NCBI GenBank assembly: GCA_902803185.1
Contig: CADCOV010000077.1
Coordinates: 1-7,097 of the forward strand
Length of the DNA: 7,097 nucleotides
Direction of reading: 5' to 3'
DNA from: an uncultured Eubacteriales bacterium
GTDB lineage: Bacteria; Bacillota; Clostridia; Peptostreptococcales; Anaerovoracaceae
The position numbers and the translations under genes are program-made. Shown in pieces: positions 1 to 5,485 of this stretch (position 1 is the stretch's first letter; every line of letters begins with the position of its first letter). The notes beneath the pieces were generated by a model. It was not told the DNA's origin and ran no database searches. It saw only the letters and a program-made list of their open reading frames with translations.

Positions 1-116
1 TCCAGGATGATCTCCCCGTGGCTGCCCACCGGGTCGATCTGCTTGAGCCCCCCGTACCGGCTGCCCATTCCGGCCGCCATGATGAGGAGCGTCGGCTTTT
101 TCTCTTTGTCTATCAT
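1..116 (-). CDS. Nucleotidyltransferase, N-terminal fragment (runs off the window edge)
   Basis: Only the first 38 codons are in the window. They begin MIDKEKKPTLLIMAAGMG and continue SRYGGLKQIDPVG. The run LIMAAGMGSRYGGLKQ, about residues 11-26, is the G-x-G-x-R...K signature loop that binds the nucleoside triphosphate in the sugar-phosphate nucleotidyltransferase family (GT-A-like Rossmann fold, as in glucose-1-phosphate uridylyl/thymidylyltransferases). Such enzymes transfer an NMP to a sugar phosphate or similar acceptor in the cytoplasm, making precursors for envelope or capsule glycans. The ATG at 116-114 is preceded by GGAGG (complement of 129-133) at a longish 12-nt spacing and by an extended -10 promoter at 176-181. 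The gene is separated from the upstream operon by a terminator and the 93-bp repeat array, so it is probably its own transcription unit. The acceptor substrate cannot be told from this fragment. Confidence 0.85.
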   Translation of the reverse strand, partial: MIDKEKKPTLLIMAAGMGSRYGGLKQIDPVGSHGEIIL

Positions 117-153
117 AAGTGTGCTACGCCTCCGTTTCTTGTCTTTGGATCGC

Positions 154-167
154 CGGCCTTGCGGCCG
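154..167 (-). promoter_or_regulatory. 5'-terminal GCAA-tetraloop hairpin in the nucleotidyltransferase leader
   Basis: On the minus strand this reads CGGCC-GCAA-GGCCG, a perfect 5-bp stem closed by a GNRA-class loop. It lies a few bases inside the start of transcription expected from the -10 box at 176-181. A hairpin this close to the 5' end could stabilise the mRNA. The structure is seen in the sequence; the role is inferred. Confidence 0.4.
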
Positions 168-175
168 CCATTCCT

Positions 176-181
176 ATTATA
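176..181 (-). promoter_or_regulatory. Extended -10 promoter element for the nucleotidyltransferase
   Basis: The minus strand reads TGATATAAT, a consensus TATAAT with an upstream TGn extension, 60 bp before the start codon. No convincing -35 hexamer is present 16-18 bp further upstream, where the sequence is GC-only. This fits an extended -10 sigma-A promoter that does not need a -35. Transcription would start near 169, giving a leader of about 50 nt that contains the GGAGG ribosome binding site. Confidence 0.5.
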
Positions 182-210
182 TCACAGGACCCGGTGCCGC
201 GGGGCAGCCG

Positions 211-469
211 CTTGGCGCAGGAGGAAGAAAAAGCCGCTTTTGTTTTCTCATACGGCCGCTATTTCCGGTTCTGCGACAAATGTAGGCGGCCCGGCCGGGG
301 GTCCTTGTCGCAGGAGGAAGAAAAAGCCGCTTTTGTTATCTCAAACGGCCGCCTTTTCCGGTCCTGCGACAAATGAAGGCGGCCCGGCCGGGGGTCCTTG
401 GCGCAGGAGGAAGAAAAAGCCGCTTTTGTTATCTCAAAGGGCCGCCTTTTCCGAGTTTGCGACAAATGA
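211..469. repeat. Tandem array of three 93-bp units, each holding a 68-bp inverted-repeat element
   Basis: Three head-to-tail copies start at 211, 304 and 397, an exact 93-bp period. The third is truncated at about 469. Copies 1 and 2 differ at only about seven positions. Each copy contains a 68-bp palindromic element (212-279, 305-372, 398-465). In the middle copy its ends are TTGTCGCAGGA and TCCTGCGACAA, perfect 11-bp inverted arms. In copy 1 nine of 11 arm positions match; copy 3 has a degraded right arm. Inside, the two halves can also pair imperfectly (GGAAAAGGCGGCCG with CGGCTTTTTCTTCC), so each unit could fold into one long hairpin. The roughly 25-bp spacer is very GC-rich (GGCGGCCCGGCCGGGGG). 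The array fills the intergenic gap behind the terminator of the DUF4129-like gene. It resembles REP/BIME-type or small non-autonomous palindromic elements, but I cannot assign it to a named family. Confidence 0.85.
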
Positions 470-494
470 AAAGCGGGCAGACTCAGCTGCCCGC
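469..494 (-). terminator. Rho-independent terminator of the MoxR/DUF58/DUF4129 operon
   Basis: On the minus strand GCGGGCAG-CTGAGT-CTGCCCGC forms a perfect 8-bp stem with a 6-nt loop, followed by TTTTCATTTG. The TGA stop codon of the upstream gene (485-483) lies in the loop, so translation termination and transcription termination are physically merged. The U-tract runs straight into the third copy of the 93-bp repeat. Confidence 0.8.
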
Positions 495-1760
495 GTTCTT
501 CATCTTCTCCTTGAGGGAGGCGTTGAGCTGCCGGAGCGCCTCCGCATCCTTGTCCGTCGCTTCGCCGTCGTAGCGGGCCCGGATGTAGATCCGGCGGATC
601 TGCTCCACGGTGCCCGGCTCCTCCAGCACCGCGGCAGCCCGGCGTCCCAGCTCCTCCGTGGTGTCCGCCGGCTTTCGGATGAGGCCCTGCCCGGCGCAGA
701 GCTTCAGGAACTTGCGGTACTGGGCGCGGACCTTCGCGACGGTGCCCTTCGGCTTTGGCGCAGCCCGGCGTTCGCCGGCGCCGATCCGCTCCCGGATGAG
801 GGTGCCGCTTCCCGTCCCGCGTCCGTCCGCCGCCGCCCGGCGGCTCAGGAACCGGAAGAGCAAAATGATCAGGGCGGCTGCTGCCGCGATCCCCAGGATC
901 GCCCGGAAGTAGACCAGCCAGCGGGCCTCTCCGCCCACCACGACCTCCTGCATCTCCTGCTGCCATTCCTCGATGTTGAGCTGCGGCGGCTCGCCCTCCG
1001 CATTCCTGCGGAACAGCTCCTCCAGATGGAAGACCTTGTCCACCGCGGTGAGGCCGAGGACCATCAGATCCAGCAGCATCATCAGGATCGGCAGGATCAG
1101 CTTGTTGTAGAACAAAGCCAGCGCCGCCACCACGCCCCGGCGGAACGCGCCGGTGCTGAACGGCCAGGCGGCCGCCATGGTCAGGGCCGCTGCCCCGACG
1201 TTGAAGGCCTGGTAGGCCGGCTGCGTCGAGACCGTCAGGTCGTGGCGCAAAGACCGCAGCATCAGGATGCCGCTCACCAAAGCGACGAGCCCGAACGGCA
1301 GGGACGCCGTGCTGAGCAGTTCTGCCTGCCCAAGCAGCAGGAGCAGAACGAAATAGCCCAGGTAGAGCTTCCAGAACCGCTGGAAGACCCGCTCGCACTG
1401 GTCATAGGAGAGCGGGTAGTTCCCGTCCCGGACCATCCAGGCGGTGTACAGGAACGCCGGCGCCGTGACCGCAAAGAGCGCGAGCGCATGGCGGCTCCCT
1501 TCGTTGGCGGCCGCCTGCATGACCAAAACCGCGATCACCGCAAGCGGGAGCAGCAGCGGCAGATACCTCACCGCCCTGCGTCCGCCGGAAGAAGAGGCCG
1601 GCGCACTGAGCCGCCCCGCCGCGGCGTACGCCGCGGCGCAGGCTGCCACCGCCAGGAGGCAGCCTGCAGGCGCCGCCCCAAAGGCGGCGCCGAGGGGCGC
1701 TGCGAGGGCAGCGTATACGCAGAGGTCCATGAGCATCCTGATCAGGAAGAGTGCAGTCAT
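483..1760 (-). CDS. Polytopic membrane protein with C-terminal DUF4129-like domain
   Basis: This is the third gene of the MoxR-DUF58 operon, 425 aa. Most of residues 5-305 is hydrophobic, with roughly eight or nine likely membrane segments (for example about 5-25, 30-50, 66-83, 91-110, 131-148, 152-170, 208-240 and 285-304). A basic linker follows. A soluble tail, about residues 340-420, carries VRAQYRKFLKLCAGQGL...TTEELGRR...IRRIYIRARY, the pattern of the DUF4129 domain usually found at the end of membrane proteins or transglutaminases in MoxR operons. Its biochemical role is not established; it is probably the membrane partner of the module. The ATG at 1760 overlaps the DUF58 stop as ATGA, and AAAGGAGG (complement of 1768-1775) lies 7 nt upstream, so translation is probably coupled. 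No transglutaminase catalytic domain is visible. The DUF4129 assignment comes from motif recognition, not a profile search. Confidence 0.85.
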   Translation of the reverse strand: MTALFLIRMLMDLCVYAALAAPLGAAFGAAPAGCLLAVAACAAAYAAAGRLSAPASSSGGRRAVRYLPLLLPLAVIAVLVMQAAANEGSRHALALFAVTAPAFLYTAWMVRDGNYPLSYDQCERVFQRFWKLYLGYFVLLLLLGQAELLSTASLPFGLVALVSGILMLRSLRHDLTVSTQPAYQAFNVGAAALTMAAAWPFSTGAFRRGVVAALALFYNKLILPILMMLLDLMVLGLTAVDKVFHLEELFRRNAEGEPPQLNIEEWQQEMQEVVVGGEARWLVYFRAILGIAAAAALIILLFRFLSRRAAADGRGTGSGTLIRERIGAGERRAAPKPKGTVAKVRAQYRKFLKLCAGQGLIRKPADTTEELGRRAAAVLEEPGTVEQIRRIYIRARYDGEATDKDAEALRQLNASLKEKMKNAGS

Positions 1761-2854
1761 ACGGCTTCCTCCTTTCCTGTATCAGGGAGCTCCTCCGCAG
1801 TCAGGAGGCAGAGCCTCCCGTCGGCGGCCTCGCGCAGCCGCGCGAGCTCCCGCGTCGCCGCGGGAGGGCCGGGCGCGATCAGGATCCGCCCGCGCCCGGC
1901 GCCGCCGCCCACGGCGGCGCGCTCATACAGCGCAGAGCCGGAGAGGTACTGGCTGTATACCGCCCGGCCAAGCCCCTCCATGATCCCCAGGAAGTGGCGC
2001 TCACCCAGTCCCTCGCTGACGTAAGGCCACTCGCCCATCATGCCGCCGGCGCGGACGTTGGTGTAGAAATCGTATTTGATCCTCTTCTCCTCCAGGATGC
2101 GGCAGACGGTGCGGGCGATGCTGAGGCACTCCTCCAGGCGCATCGTTTTGTCCGCCTCCGGCGGGAGGGTGCTGCAGTCGCAGTCGAGGACGACGGAGAC
2201 CGAAGCCTCCAGGGTGTGGTCGTAGTTCTTGACCATGAGCTCGCCCCGGCGGGCCGTCATGTTCCAGGAGATGGAACGCATCGGCTCCCGGCCGGTGTAC
2301 TCCCGGTACCCCATGGTCAGCACCGGGTCCTCCAGCAGGAACCGGCGGACGGAGACGTCGCCGAGCACGCCGCCCAGGGCGTCCCGGATGGCCATTTCCG
2401 GCGCTTCCTCCGGCATCACCACCACCTCGTTGAAGGCGCTCACCCGCATCGGCGTCTCCCTGAGCCCCAGGAAGTCACCGGTGGAGGCGCTGAGGTCCAG
2501 GGCGACGTAGCGGCCCCGCTTCGAGGCGGAGACGGTCTGCTCCCGGATGACCCGCTCCCTCGGCTTGAGCCACACCGTCGAAGACACGCACGGCTGCTGG
2601 TGGCTCGCTTCGGACACGGTGCCCGTCGCCTTCTCCAGGCGGAAGCCCGAAGGGATCGTCTCCCGGATCCGGAGGAACGGCACCACAAAACGGCCCCGGT
2701 TGACCAGCGTGATGCGGGTCTTGAAAGGCTGTCCCGGCTCCACCAGTTTCTCGCTAAGCCGGTAGCTGATCTCCGGTTTTTCGGTCCTTCCCGCCAGCGG
2801 CCCCAGCTCCAGGAGGAGGGCGGCCAGGCACAGGATCACGACGAAGGCGATCAT
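1757..2854 (-). CDS. DUF58 family protein (von Willebrand A-like), MoxR-operon partner
   Basis: The protein has 365 aa. One hydrophobic N-terminal segment (about 2-20) is followed by a beta-rich region with EPGQPFKTRITLVNRG (about 39-54), typical of the immunoglobulin-like part of DUF58 proteins. The diagnostic DUF58 core is REYTGREPMRSISW (184-197), then ARRGELMVKNYD (201-212). The strand VVLDCDCS (221-228) sits where a vWA-type metal site begins. The classical DxSxS is here D224-C-D226-C-S228, so the middle serine is aspartate. DUF58 proteins are encoded beside MoxR ATPases and are thought to be their membrane-anchored partner or substrate adaptor; no reaction is known. The start ATG at 2854 has GGAG (complement of 2861-2864) 6 nt upstream. 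The stop overlaps the next gene by ATGA. Unusually, a 192-bp hairpin-repeat gap separates it from moxR. Confidence 0.92.
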   Translation of the reverse strand: MIAFVVILCLAALLLELGPLAGRTEKPEISYRLSEKLVEPGQPFKTRITLVNRGRFVVPFLRIRETIPSGFRLEKATGTVSEASHQQPCVSSTVWLKPRERVIREQTVSASKRGRYVALDLSASTGDFLGLRETPMRVSAFNEVVVMPEEAPEMAIRDALGGVLGDVSVRRFLLEDPVLTMGYREYTGREPMRSISWNMTARRGELMVKNYDHTLEASVSVVLDCDCSTLPPEADKTMRLEECLSIARTVCRILEEKRIKYDFYTNVRAGGMMGEWPYVSEGLGERHFLGIMEGLGRAVYSQYLSGSALYERAAVGGGAGRGRILIAPGPPAATRELARLREAADGRLCLLTAEELPDTGKEEAV

Positions 2855-2900
2855 GATACACTCCGTTTCAAACTATGGGTGCGCGTCCTGCGGGGATCCT

Positions 2901-3000
2901 CTCCCCTCGCAGGGCTTCTCCCTTGCGGGGTTTTTCTCCCCTCGCGGGGCTTCTCCCTTGCGGGGACTTTTTCCCCTCGCGGGGCTTTTCCCTCGGCTAG
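2901..3000 (-). repeat. 35-bp-period array of GNRA-loop mini-hairpins between moxR and DUF58
   Basis: Units start at 2901, 2936 and 2971 (the third is incomplete), an exact 35-bp period. Each unit has two half-repeats of 17-18 bp. Read as mRNA (minus strand), the halves are CCCC-GCGA-GGGG (2938-2949 and 2973-2984, with a CCCU variant at 2903-2914) and CCC-GCAA-GGG (about 2920-2930 and 2955-2965). Every loop therefore fits GNRA and every stem is 3-4 bp. Linkers are purine-rich (GGGAGAAG, GGGGAGAAAAA) and resemble ribosome binding sites. The array lies inside the operon transcript, upstream of the DUF58 start. Confidence 0.8.
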
Positions 3001-3046
3001 GCGCTTCCCGCCAAAGGGGCCTCTCTCCCCGCTCTGGGCTTTCCCC

Positions 3047-3997
3047 TTACCGCTCCGGGTCCTCCACCGGCACCGGCACGGTCTCCAGAATGCGGCCGAG
3101 GTACTCCGCCGCTTTGGCGCTTCCCCCGGTGCTCCCGCTGGCGAGGCGGTGTCCCAGCACCGCCGGGGCGATGTATTTGACGTCCTCCGGGATCACGTAC
3201 TCCCTGCCCCGGATCGCCGCAGTGACCTGGGCCGCCCGGTAGAGGGCCATCGCGCCGCGGGTGGAGACGCCGGCGGCCAGGCGGCTGTCGCGGCGGGTCT
3301 CCTCGATGATGTCCATCAGATAGTCCAGCACCTCTTCCGCCACGCGCACCTCGTGGTAGGCGTCCCGCACCCAGGCGGTCTCCTCCGCCGTGACCACCTG
3401 CGCGAGGCTGTCGATGATGTCGATGGTGGACTTGCGGCCGAGGACGCCCTTCTCCTGCGAACGCTCCATGTAGCCCAGGGAAAGCCGCATGAAGAAGCGG
3501 TCGGTCTGGGCTTCCGGCAGCGGGAAGGTGCCGTAGGATTCCAGCGGGTTCTGGGTCGCCATCACCATGAAGGGCTCCTCCAGGCGGGTCGTCACGCCGT
3601 CTACGCTGATCTGCCGCTCCTCCATGGCTTCCAGCAGGCTGGACTGGGTCCGCGGCGTCGCCCGGTTGATCTCGTCCGCCAGGACGATGTTGGTGAACAA
3701 AGGCCCCTGCCTGAACTCGAACTCGCCGGTCTTCTGGTTGAAGAAGTTGATGCCCGTGAGGTCGGACGGCAGCAGGTCCGGGGTGAACTGGATCCGGCGG
3801 AAGCTGCCGCCCACCGACTTCGCGAAGGCCCTGAGCAGCATGGTCTTCCCCGTGCCCGGCACGTCCTCCAGCAAAACGTGGCCGCCGCAGATGAAGGTCG
3901 TCACGACCTTCGAGATCACCTCGTCCTTGCCGACGATCACCTTGCTGCAGTTCTCCACGATCTTCCGTTCATAATCGACAAATCTATTCGCGTCCAT
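3047..3997 (-). CDS. MoxR family AAA+ ATPase
   Basis: The 316-aa protein has the usual length and full motif set of the MoxR clade. It shows Walker A EDVPGTGKT (44-52, K51), the MoxR signature FTPDLLPSDLTG (71-82), Walker B VLADEINR (105-112, D108/E109), sensor 1 MATQNP (146-151, N150), the arginine-finger region TDRFFMR (165-171) and sensor 2 GVSTRGAMAL (243-252, R247). MoxR ATPases are cytosolic hexameric chaperone-like motors that act with vWA/DUF58 partners in maturing metal-containing or envelope proteins. The client here is unknown. It is the first gene of the operon. The ATG at 3997 has a strong AGGAGGT (complement of 4004-4010) 6 nt upstream. Promoter candidates lie at 4030-4035 and 4252-4279. 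All key catalytic residues are present, so it should be active. Confidence 0.97.
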   Translation of the reverse strand: MDANRFVDYERKIVENCSKVIVGKDEVISKVVTTFICGGHVLLEDVPGTGKTMLLRAFAKSVGGSFRRIQFTPDLLPSDLTGINFFNQKTGEFEFRQGPLFTNIVLADEINRATPRTQSSLLEAMEERQISVDGVTTRLEEPFMVMATQNPLESYGTFPLPEAQTDRFFMRLSLGYMERSQEKGVLGRKSTIDIIDSLAQVVTAEETAWVRDAYHEVRVAEEVLDYLMDIIEETRRDSRLAAGVSTRGAMALYRAAQVTAAIRGREYVIPEDVKYIAPAVLGHRLASGSTGGSAKAAEYLGRILETVPVPVEDPER

Positions 3998-4029
3998 GGA
4001 TCTACCTCCTGATGCTGTCTCTTTCCCCC

Positions 4030-4035
4030 ATTATA
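4030..4035 (-). promoter_or_regulatory. Proximal candidate -10 box for the MoxR operon
   Basis: The minus strand carries a perfect TATAAT 33 bp before the MoxR start codon, leaving a leader of about 25 nt that includes the AGGAGGT site. No good -35 hexamer is found at 16-18 bp, and the TGn extension is absent. It may be weak, activator-dependent or fortuitous. Confidence 0.35.
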
Positions 4036-4216
4036 GCGCATTCCCCACACCTTTTCCGCAAAACCAATCAAGAGCCTCCGTATTGGGAAGCTCCTGATCG
4101 ATAATATAAAGGCAACATTTCGGTATTTGCTTGATCTGCCAGTGTAGTACGCTTGGGAGTTGCCTCCGAATGGATTTTGGACTTTTTATTTTAGGACTGC
4201 TTATGGGTAGAAGCAA
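4031..4216 (-). other. Leader region with a doubtful 61-codon ORF (TTG start)
   Basis: If the distal promoter at 4252-4279 is used, this stretch is transcribed as the 5' leader of the MoxR operon. It contains an open frame from a TTG at 4216 to TAA at 4031, encoding LLPISSPKIKSPKS... ending in CGKGVGNAL. There is no ribosome binding site before the TTG, the frame has no recognisable motif, and its stop overlaps the proximal -10 box. I do not call it a gene. It could be a decayed gene remnant or untranslated leader. A small hairpin GGAG-GCAA-CTCC (complement of 4156-4167) lies within it. No known riboswitch signature was recognised. Confidence 0.25.
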
Positions 4217-4251
4217 ATCCCAAACGTAACTTACAACTGATGTACAAGCAC

Positions 4252-4279
4252 ATTATAACAGCATTTTTCCATTTGTCAT
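4252..4279 (-). promoter_or_regulatory. Distal sigma-A promoter for the MoxR operon
   Basis: On the minus strand ATGACA (complement of 4274-4279) matches the -35 consensus at five of six positions. It is followed after 16 bp by TGTTATAAT, a perfect -10 (complement of 4252-4257) with a TGn extension. Immediately upstream lie the A/T tracts GCAAAAAAC and CAAAAAATTTTTTG (4301-4314), which resemble an UP element or bent DNA. Transcription would start near 4245, about 250 nt before moxR, giving a long leader. This is the best promoter-like sequence in the window. Confidence 0.6.
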
Positions 4280-4546
4280 TAGTTTTTTGCCCAATTTCTT
4301 CAAAAAATTTTTTGTATACACACTAAAAGACGATTAACGCTTTAGCGTATGAAACTATAACTGTTTTGTTATTTTTTGAAATAAAATCTTTTCACCAAAA
4401 TATCGGCCGTTTAACCGTCGTTTTTCTGTTATGCAACACAATTTTACATTTTCGCCATCTGCGCCTTACTTCTTTTTGTTTTTGGATAGATAAAACGACC
4501 GCCCCTGCGGCCCCATTTCTTGTTTTTTGCGTTTCCCCGGTATCCT
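4280..4546. other. AT-rich intergenic stretch, no gene seen
   Basis: This stretch is visibly AT-rich, unlike the GC-rich genes on both sides. It holds the palindromic A-tract CAAAAAATTTTTTG at 4301-4314 and a 5-bp dyad ACGCT-TT-AGCGT at 4337-4348. The dyad lies roughly 90-100 bp upstream of the predicted distal start site and could be an operator. No open frame with a ribosome binding site or a recognisable product was found on either strand. The composition may reflect a regulatory region or old inserted DNA. Confidence 0.5.
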
Positions 4547-4548
4547 CC

Positions 4549-4593
4549 CAACAAAAGGCGCCGCCCTCCGGTCTTGCCCGGACAGGCGGCGCC
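4549..4593 (-). terminator. Rho-independent terminator of the acyltransferase gene
   Basis: The arms GGCGCCGCC (4557-4565) and GGCGGCGCC (4585-4593) are perfectly complementary over 9 bp. An inner TCCGG/CCGGA stem (4567-4571, 4578-4582) extends the hairpin. On the minus strand it is followed by TTTTGTT. It begins 17 bp beyond the acyltransferase stop codon. Confidence 0.85.
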
Positions 4594-4609
4594 CTATGCT
4601 TTGTTTATG

Positions 4610-5353
4610 CTATTCTTCCCTGCGTCCTTCCGCCAGTTTTTCTTTGATCATGGCCTCCACCTTGTACGGCATCTCCGCCAGTTCGGTCCTGGAAACGCCG
4701 TCAGTCGGGAGCGCCGGCAGGAAGGTGATGGAGCCCTTCTGGTGCTTCTGGAATCTGTCGTTCTCCTCAAAGGCCCTGTAGGCGCCGTCGATGACCACCG
4801 GGACCACCGGCACCTTGGCTTTGCTCGCGAGCTTGAAGCTGCCCGGCTTGAACGGCGCCATCTCCGGCCCGCGGCTCCGGGTGCCCTCCGGGAAGATCAC
4901 CAGCGAGTATCCCTGCTTCAGCAGCTCCGCGCCGGCCTGGATGGACTTGAGGGATTCCCGGGCGTCCCCGCGCTTGATGTACAGGCCCCGGGTCGCGTCG
5001 ATCCAGGTGTGCAGGATCGGCGTCTTCTCGTACTCGCTCTTGGCGATGAAGCTGAGCTGGTGCTGCCGCTGCTGGGCGGCGAAGAAGGCGATGATGTCCA
5101 GGTAGGACTGGTGGTTGGAGATGAAGACGCACGGTCCCTCCGGCACGTTCTCCCACCCGACGACGTCCAGCTGGAAATCAAAGTGCTCGAGGACCTCCCA
5201 GGCCCAGTCCGCGGTGATCGCGGCGAGGTACTCCCGCTCCCCTTCCCAATCCTCCGCTTCGCGGAAGTCCCTGAGGACCGAGAGGTGGTAATTGTTCTTG
5301 GCGACGCTCCCCACCAGATAGGCAAGCCCGCCGATATTTCCTAAAATCTTCAT
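4610..5353 (-). CDS. 1-acyl-sn-glycerol-3-phosphate acyltransferase family protein (PlsC-like)
   Basis: This is a membrane-associated acyltransferase of phospholipid synthesis. Family members transfer a fatty acyl group to lysophosphatidate to make phosphatidate. From the chosen start (247 aa, normal length) it shows block I NHQSYLD (80-86; H81 and D86 form the catalytic NHx4D pair), block II GLYIKRGD (123-130), block III FPEGTRSR (154-161, glycerol-phosphate binding) and block IV VPVVPVVI (181-188). The start is uncertain. The ATG at 5353 has GGAG 10 nt upstream and is preferred. In-frame ATGs at 5413 and 5470 would add 20 or 39 residues but lack a ribosome binding site, and the 5470 version overlaps the -10 box of the divergent PAP2 gene. 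The open frame continues far upstream through PAP2 only as antisense shadow. Exact acyl-acceptor specificity is inferred. Confidence 0.93.
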   Translation of the reverse strand: MKILGNIGGLAYLVGSVAKNNYHLSVLRDFREAEDWEGEREYLAAITADWAWEVLEHFDFQLDVVGWENVPEGPCVFISNHQSYLDIIAFFAAQQRQHQLSFIAKSEYEKTPILHTWIDATRGLYIKRGDARESLKSIQAGAELLKQGYSLVIFPEGTRSRGPEMAPFKPGSFKLASKAKVPVVPVVIDGAYRAFEENDRFQKHQKGSITFLPALPTDGVSRTELAEMPYKVEAMIKEKLAEGRREE

Positions 5354-5448
5354 GAGCTGATGACTCCATTTCTCTTTTGTTGCAGGATCCCTGTCCGGGA
5401 TTTCCTTAATCATACCATGAATCCGCTGGCGATTTCCATAAAAACGGC

Positions 5449-5454
5449 TATAAT
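5449..5454 (+). promoter_or_regulatory. -10 box for the PAP2 gene in the divergent control region
   Basis: A perfect TATAAT lies 32 bp before the PAP2 ATG and is followed by a leader carrying GGAGGG (5473-5478). No clear -35 is seen. The surrounding CTATAATATAG is nearly self-complementary, so its minus-strand reading (TATTAT) could also serve as a -10 for the divergent acyltransferase. Confidence 0.45.
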
Positions 5455-5485
5455 ATAGACAGATCTTCATTTGGAGGGTAGTACC

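Noticed and set aside
211..469. CRISPR array
   Set aside because: The 93-bp units are almost wholly conserved, including what would be spacers. There are only three copies, and no cas gene is nearby.
259..1398. 379-codon minus-strand frame overlapping the DUF4129-like gene and continuing into the repeats
   Set aside because: It is out of frame with the real gene, has no ribosome binding site and is low-complexity. Only its repeat-derived tail is of interest, and that is reported as a finding.
18..2024. 668-codon open frame on the plus strand through the repeat array and antisense to the DUF4129-like and DUF58 genes
   Set aside because: It is a GC-rich antisense shadow. The product is Arg/Pro/Ala low-complexity with no domain, while the opposite strand encodes recognisable families with ribosome binding sites.
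1751..4012. 753-codon open frame on the plus strand antisense to DUF58 and moxR
   Set aside because: It covers well-supported MoxR and DUF58 genes and the hairpin array. The product is His/Arg/Leu-rich with no motif, typical of an antisense frame at high GC.
4011..4250. 6S RNA, tmRNA, SRP RNA, RNase P RNA, T-box or known riboswitch in the moxR leader
   Set aside because: None of the diagnostic sequence motifs of these RNAs was recognised, and the two ends of the leader do not pair convincingly.
4366..4647. 93-codon plus-strand frame in the AT-rich region
   Set aside because: It runs through the acyltransferase terminator hairpin and into the antisense of that gene, with no ribosome binding site and no recognisable product.
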